The notes beneath the pieces were generated by a model. It saw only the letters and a program-made list of their open reading frames with translations. It had not been told where the DNA came from and did not search any database. Shown one piece after another: positions 60,119-64,000 of a DNA stretch of 64,000 bases; positions within the stretch are counted from its first letter, which is position 1, and each line of letters begins with the position of its first letter. Source of the DNA: Cycas panzhihuaensis (taxonomy: Eukaryota > Cycadophyta). Where the stretch lies: positions 104,663,741 to 104,727,740 of the forward strand of contig CM041465.1 in assembly GCA_023213395.1 (NCBI GenBank), written 5' to 3'. Both the position numbers and the translations under genes were made by a program.

Positions 60119-62680
60119 TGAAACGCTGCCCACGGGGTGGTATCCCTACGTTTAGCAAGAAATGGATTACGCAAGACTAGGTTGGGCTAAACAACAAGGA
60201 CTCACCTTGCAGGGTGTCCGTGCGCTGGAGCATGGATTCGGGACCTGCAAAGTTGCCTGGTTGCTTTTAGGTAAGTACAAAAAGCGAGGCCTTCCTACCC
60301 CTCGGATGGCCGGGAAAGGAGGAGAGAGCTTGGCAAGTTGCATCTTCTCAAAGAGGTGAGAAGGCAACACGAGAGGGGGATATATGTGTAACATGGTGCC
60401 TAGGTGTAGGCTGGTCAAGAGAGCAAAGTGCGAGTAGTTCTAGCACAAAATGAACTATCTAAGTGTACTAGATTAACCGCTAAATAAAAGATATGCAAAG
60501 AAGCAAATGTATGTTCTTTTCCTCTTTTCAATTTCTTATGTGTTTCCTAATCATGCATGCATATGCACAAAGGACAATGCTATAAGGAAAAGATGCAACG
60601 ATAAGAAAAATACCTAGACCGGTGCCTGAATGGAGTACTACATGCCTCGTTGCCTCTTGCTCCTTCCCGCTCCACTTATTGCATACGCGAAACCGATCGA
60701 CGATGGATGCCGTGAACGACCGAAGAGGGGCTAGCTTACCTCCCCAATGTATGCAAAAAGCGAATAGCAAATGACGGAAAATAACAAAAAGTAATAAATA
60801 TGGAACTAACCTACAAATCGGTTTGTTTCATACGCAACTCCACAAACGCGAGATCCTTTTAATCAAACAGACAAGTATCTCCCTCTTGGAAGAGGGGGCA
60901 CAAAATAGATCTAGTACATGTATCCAAACTTAGAGGAAATAGAATCAAACTAAGCTAAGCATAAGCATATTATTTAATGAAATAACTTCCAACAAAGTTT
61001 TCGCAAACATTCACCGCAAATGACGCCCAAAATAAGAGTATAGCCTCAGAATGGCTAACTCACCCATGGAAAGTCTCTACTTAGCCTCGAGAAAGGAAAC
61101 CAAACTTGTAGGAGTAACACGGGGTAGTAAATAATGAGAAGGAAAAGTAGGCAAGCGCATCCAAGGGACGAAGTGTTACGGGCAACAAATCGTCCAAATG
61201 GATGGGTTACAAGTTGCAAGTCGACGAAGAGCAGTTTTGGGGCTTATGAGGTGCCCAACACCAGTAGAAATTTGGAACCATGAGGCAAGTGGTCACACTG
61301 GTTCAGATTTGGGAGTAGATTCCCAAGTCTCTGGCCAAGCTCTAAGAGAGGCAATAGCTACAGGGGGAAAGGAAATAAGGGTTTGGACCCTTGGAGAGAA
61401 GGTCTGCAAGGGGGACCAGCCCCACCTTTCTCCCTCAAATTCCCTTTGTGTAACCCCCTCTGCACAACCACCTTAAGGTTGGCTTGCAAGACCGTATGGG
61501 GAGGCTCTACAATCCACAAATCTAGAAATCAAGTAACAAACTAAGCAAGGAATCAAGAAAGTAAATAATTCAAGCCTTTATTCATGCAAAACTGTAGAAA
61601 GTAGCATAAATCATGAAGTAAACAAGTAGAGTACCTTGTACGGGGGAGAAAAAGTATGTATCTACTAGAAAATAGCAGGAAAAAACCAGCATTTAGTAAG
61701 GTTTAGTGGCAGGTTTGGAAGAGGAGACCGATGTGTGAAAAGTCCTGTGAGTTGGGGGCCCTTTGAAGCTTGTTCTTGGAAAAAACCTTGAGAAATATCC
61801 TTCCTCTAGCTTGTGGACCTGCAAAAATATCTTTGAGCCTGCTGGTTTTGAGTATGAGAGACAGTAATGGTCTCTCATAAGAAGCAACAGCTAAAGTCTT
61901 AGTTCTGCAGTAGTTTCTATGAAGGATCTTTTTGATTTGCATGTCAAATTGAGCTAAGAAGATGGAAAAATGAAGAAGACTTTTGGTTTTATCCCCTACT
62001 CACTGCAAGTAAATGTTGAGGATCTCAAGGCAGTTCAAATGCGCAGGTACCACGCGACAGTTCCGTGAAAAAAGCAGAAACTATCGTGTGATTTTAAAAA
62101 AGTTTTTCAAATAGTCGTACCGCGGTAAACTTCGCGGTACCATGGCAAAGATCGCAGTACCGCTATGTTTACAGTAGTATAAACCTAGAAACAAAAAATA
62201 AGCAAAAACTAGGGTTTGGAGCTAAATGAAGGGCAAATCAAGGCTGGAAACAGATAGGAGGAGTACCCAAGTGATGGACAAATAGCCAGGAAATTGAACT
62301 GGGTCTCAACCAGGGATTCAATCAGACTTGGAAGAGACTACAATATGAACAAGGTGTCGTAAAAAGGGCAAACACGACTAGCTGAGGCATCCTAAGGGGC
62401 TGTGGAGACGAAGTGGGTGGTTGTGTACCATATGGGATTGAACATTCACTAAAGAATGCCCCAATTATAAATCGTCATAGGTTGAAAGACGTGCGGTAAG
62501 CACATGCAAAGTGATCAAGTAAGAAGACAATGCAAACAGTCAAATGGCAGGCAAGCCTACGTCAGGTAATCTATAGTAAGCAATCTCAGTCAAGCAGGAG
62601 TAAAGAGAGAAGTGAAAACATATACCTAAGCTTACCTAAGTTGATGCGTCTCGAGTCCATTCCCAGTAGCTGGGAAATAA
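60119..62680. mobile_element. Non-coding repeat X2, second copy of the X family
   Basis: Starts TGAAACGCTGCCC inside copia D gag and ends with a perfect hairpin, TTCCCAG-tag-CTGGGAA (about 62,660-62,676), followed by ataa. Shared blocks with X1: gtccgtg...ggattcgg (60,219; X1 1,069), tagcctcagaatggctaac (61,041; X1 2,411), the gtaccgcgg/cgcggtacc cluster (62,107-62,163; X1 3,482-3,530) and tatacctaagcttacctaag (62,621; X1 4,020). It keeps many CpG where X1 has TpG or CpA, so it is less decayed. No coding frame shows a known domain. Its right junction is hidden because a copia C2 LTR starts three bases later. Confidence 0.72.
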
Positions 62681-62682
62681 TG

Positions 62683-63234
62683 TGTTAAACCTTATGTTTA
62701 TATGTTAAGCCTATGTAATTTATTTTTCATGTAATATATGTACTCTTGTACTTTATGGGTGACTTTTCACTTAAGTGATAAAGTGCACACCCACATTCTT
62801 TCATAGTGATACAACATTGTTACTAAAGGGTTAAATGGATCTCCATGCACTTTTGCTCACTTAAAAGCCCAAAAGGACACATGTCCTACATACAGGGCAT
62901 GTATCTTGGATGTTTGACACTTGTCAAACATTCAATGCCTTAGGTCTCTATTTTCACTCTATATATTGAGACCTCTTCTCATTGTTCTCATATAGAGAGT
63001 TGGAGATGTATTGTTATGCTACCAGTTTACTAATTAAACTGCTATTCATTTGGAGGTTAGACCAATTCCAACTCCTCATCTTTGGTATCATTTTTGCTCT
63101 TTTTCTTCATGCTTGATCTTGCTCATGTTTTAATCTCATATTTTCATTCTTAGTCTAGTTTATCTACTTTCTAGAACTAGAGTAAATATAGCTTCTAGAT
63201 CTTGGGATTCTAACGCCATTTGGCCATTTCTACA
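62683..63234 (+). repeat. 5' LTR of copia C2 (552 bp)
   Basis: TGTTAAACC...TTTCTACA, homologous along its length to the C1 LTRs. It is a 5' LTR and not a solo LTR because the primer site and leader follow. The U3 hairpins of C1 are recognisable with some base changes. Confidence 0.93.
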
Positions 63235-64000
63235 TTTGGTAACAGAGCTAGAGGAGACTAGTTTCCTCAGTTTTGATTTTGTCTTACTTAAGGAAGACTC
63301 AAAGTAGGTTCTACTTCTCCTTGGTGATGACCTTCACTCTCTGAAGGTGATCCAAGGCAGTTTTTAGACCTACAAATTGTAGATCAAGCTTCTTGGAGTA
63401 ATGTTGAAGGTATGTGAAGGTATACTTCTGAGATTAATTTTTTTTAAGACCTTAACTTAGCACTTACTGTTTCTTCAAAACAGTGACTTTTCTTAAAATT
63501 TTCTTCTTTCAAAATATACATATATCAAAATTTATGTAATACAAGGTAAATTTCAAGAGTTTTATGTATCTTTTTTACTAAAAATCATATCTTCAGTCAC
63601 AGCACTTAGTTTTTTACTAACAGAGTAATTTTTCCTTAACAAAATCATTTCTTACTACCTTCTACCCCCTGTCTAATCCTTGTTTCAAGCTCTATGATCA
63701 TATTCAGTAGGCTCACAGCCTTTGAAAACGTCTTAAGTGTCCCCATCTACTCTATTGGCTCTACTAAGCACTATTACATAGCTGGATAGCCTTGAAAATC
63801 ATTCTGCAAACCTGTTACTATACCTTACAAATTCTCAAAAGGCAACATTACTCATCATGAGCCCCTCGGAGTTCGTATGGTGACCAGACATCACCCTAAC
63901 TGTGAATGGCAGTCGTTGCTCTACTCTCTTTAGCGTGCACCTAGCCAACACTTGGATTGGTTTGTTCTCTCTCCACACTCATCAGAACAAGCTAAAATTA
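63235..64000 (+). mobile_element. Copia C2 primer site and start of leader (continues off window)
   Basis: TGGTAACAGAGC at 63,237-63,248 is the primer site. The sequence ctccttggtgatgaccttcact and ctctgaaggtgatccaaggc near 63,320-63,357 matches the C1 leader at 32,611-32,650. The visible 750 bp show no trace of the 58 bp tandem array found in C1. Confidence 0.85.

Noticed and set aside
60130-60260. Possible SINE head: B-box-like GGATTCGGGACC near 60,232
   Set aside because: No acceptable A box upstream, no poly(A) tail or short duplication, and the same sequence is part of the X repeat shared with X1.

Overview
This window looks like intergenic DNA of a seed plant with a large, transposon-rich genome. 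There is no intact host gene. Almost everything I can identify is LTR retrotransposon sequence (Ty1/copia and Ty3/gypsy) in plant-specific lineages: elements primed by initiator Met-tRNA, a Tat-type gypsy element with a second RNase H, a gypsy element with a chromodomain, and a TRIM. All coding regions are broken by stops and frameshifts. Many of the stops are C-to-T or G-to-A changes of Gln, Arg or Trp codons, as expected for old methylated DNA. I cannot name the species; slow removal of old, deeply nested copies would fit a gymnosperm or another giant-genome plant, but that is inference.

Left part (1-17,660). A minus-strand copia element (A1) fills 1-6,822. Its 5' LTR is at 6,164-6,822, and a non-coding ~3.1 kb repeat (X1, 961-4,072) is inserted in its integrase. 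Next come a small minus-strand TRIM (7,204-7,525) and a decayed plus-strand Tat-like gypsy element (about 7,700-13,260) with gag, protease, RT, RNase H and a second RNase H but no visible integrase. The stretch 13,260-17,660 is unassigned.

Centre (17,661-40,575). One old gypsy element (E) is split three ways: PBS and gag at 17,661-18,878, protease to first half of integrase at 29,549-31,976, second half of integrase at 39,775-40,575. The first gap is a copia element (B, 18,879-29,548; short ~205 bp LTRs; target duplication ccaac/ctaac). B itself contains a second copy of the A family (A2, minus strand, 23,835-29,230; duplication ccttt/cctct). The second gap is a complete, younger copia element (C1, 31,977-39,774; two 553 bp LTRs about 97% identical; perfect atcat duplication).

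Right part (40,576-64,000). After an unassigned stretch containing a relic ORF (43,155-43,717) and a (GA)n tract, a second Tat-like gag starts at 47,600. It is split by a chromodomain gypsy element (F, 47,873-54,359, 374 bp LTRs), resumes at 54,360, and ends at 57,317 where copia element D begins. D contains an (AT)n(AG)n microsatellite and the start of gag, then is broken at 60,119 by a second copy of the X repeat (X2). X2 is abutted at 62,683 by the 5' LTR of another family C element (C2), which runs off the right end.

The genes do not work together as a pathway. They are layers of successive insertions, and LTR divergence plus nesting gives their relative order: E first, then B, then A2, with C1 the most recent dated event.
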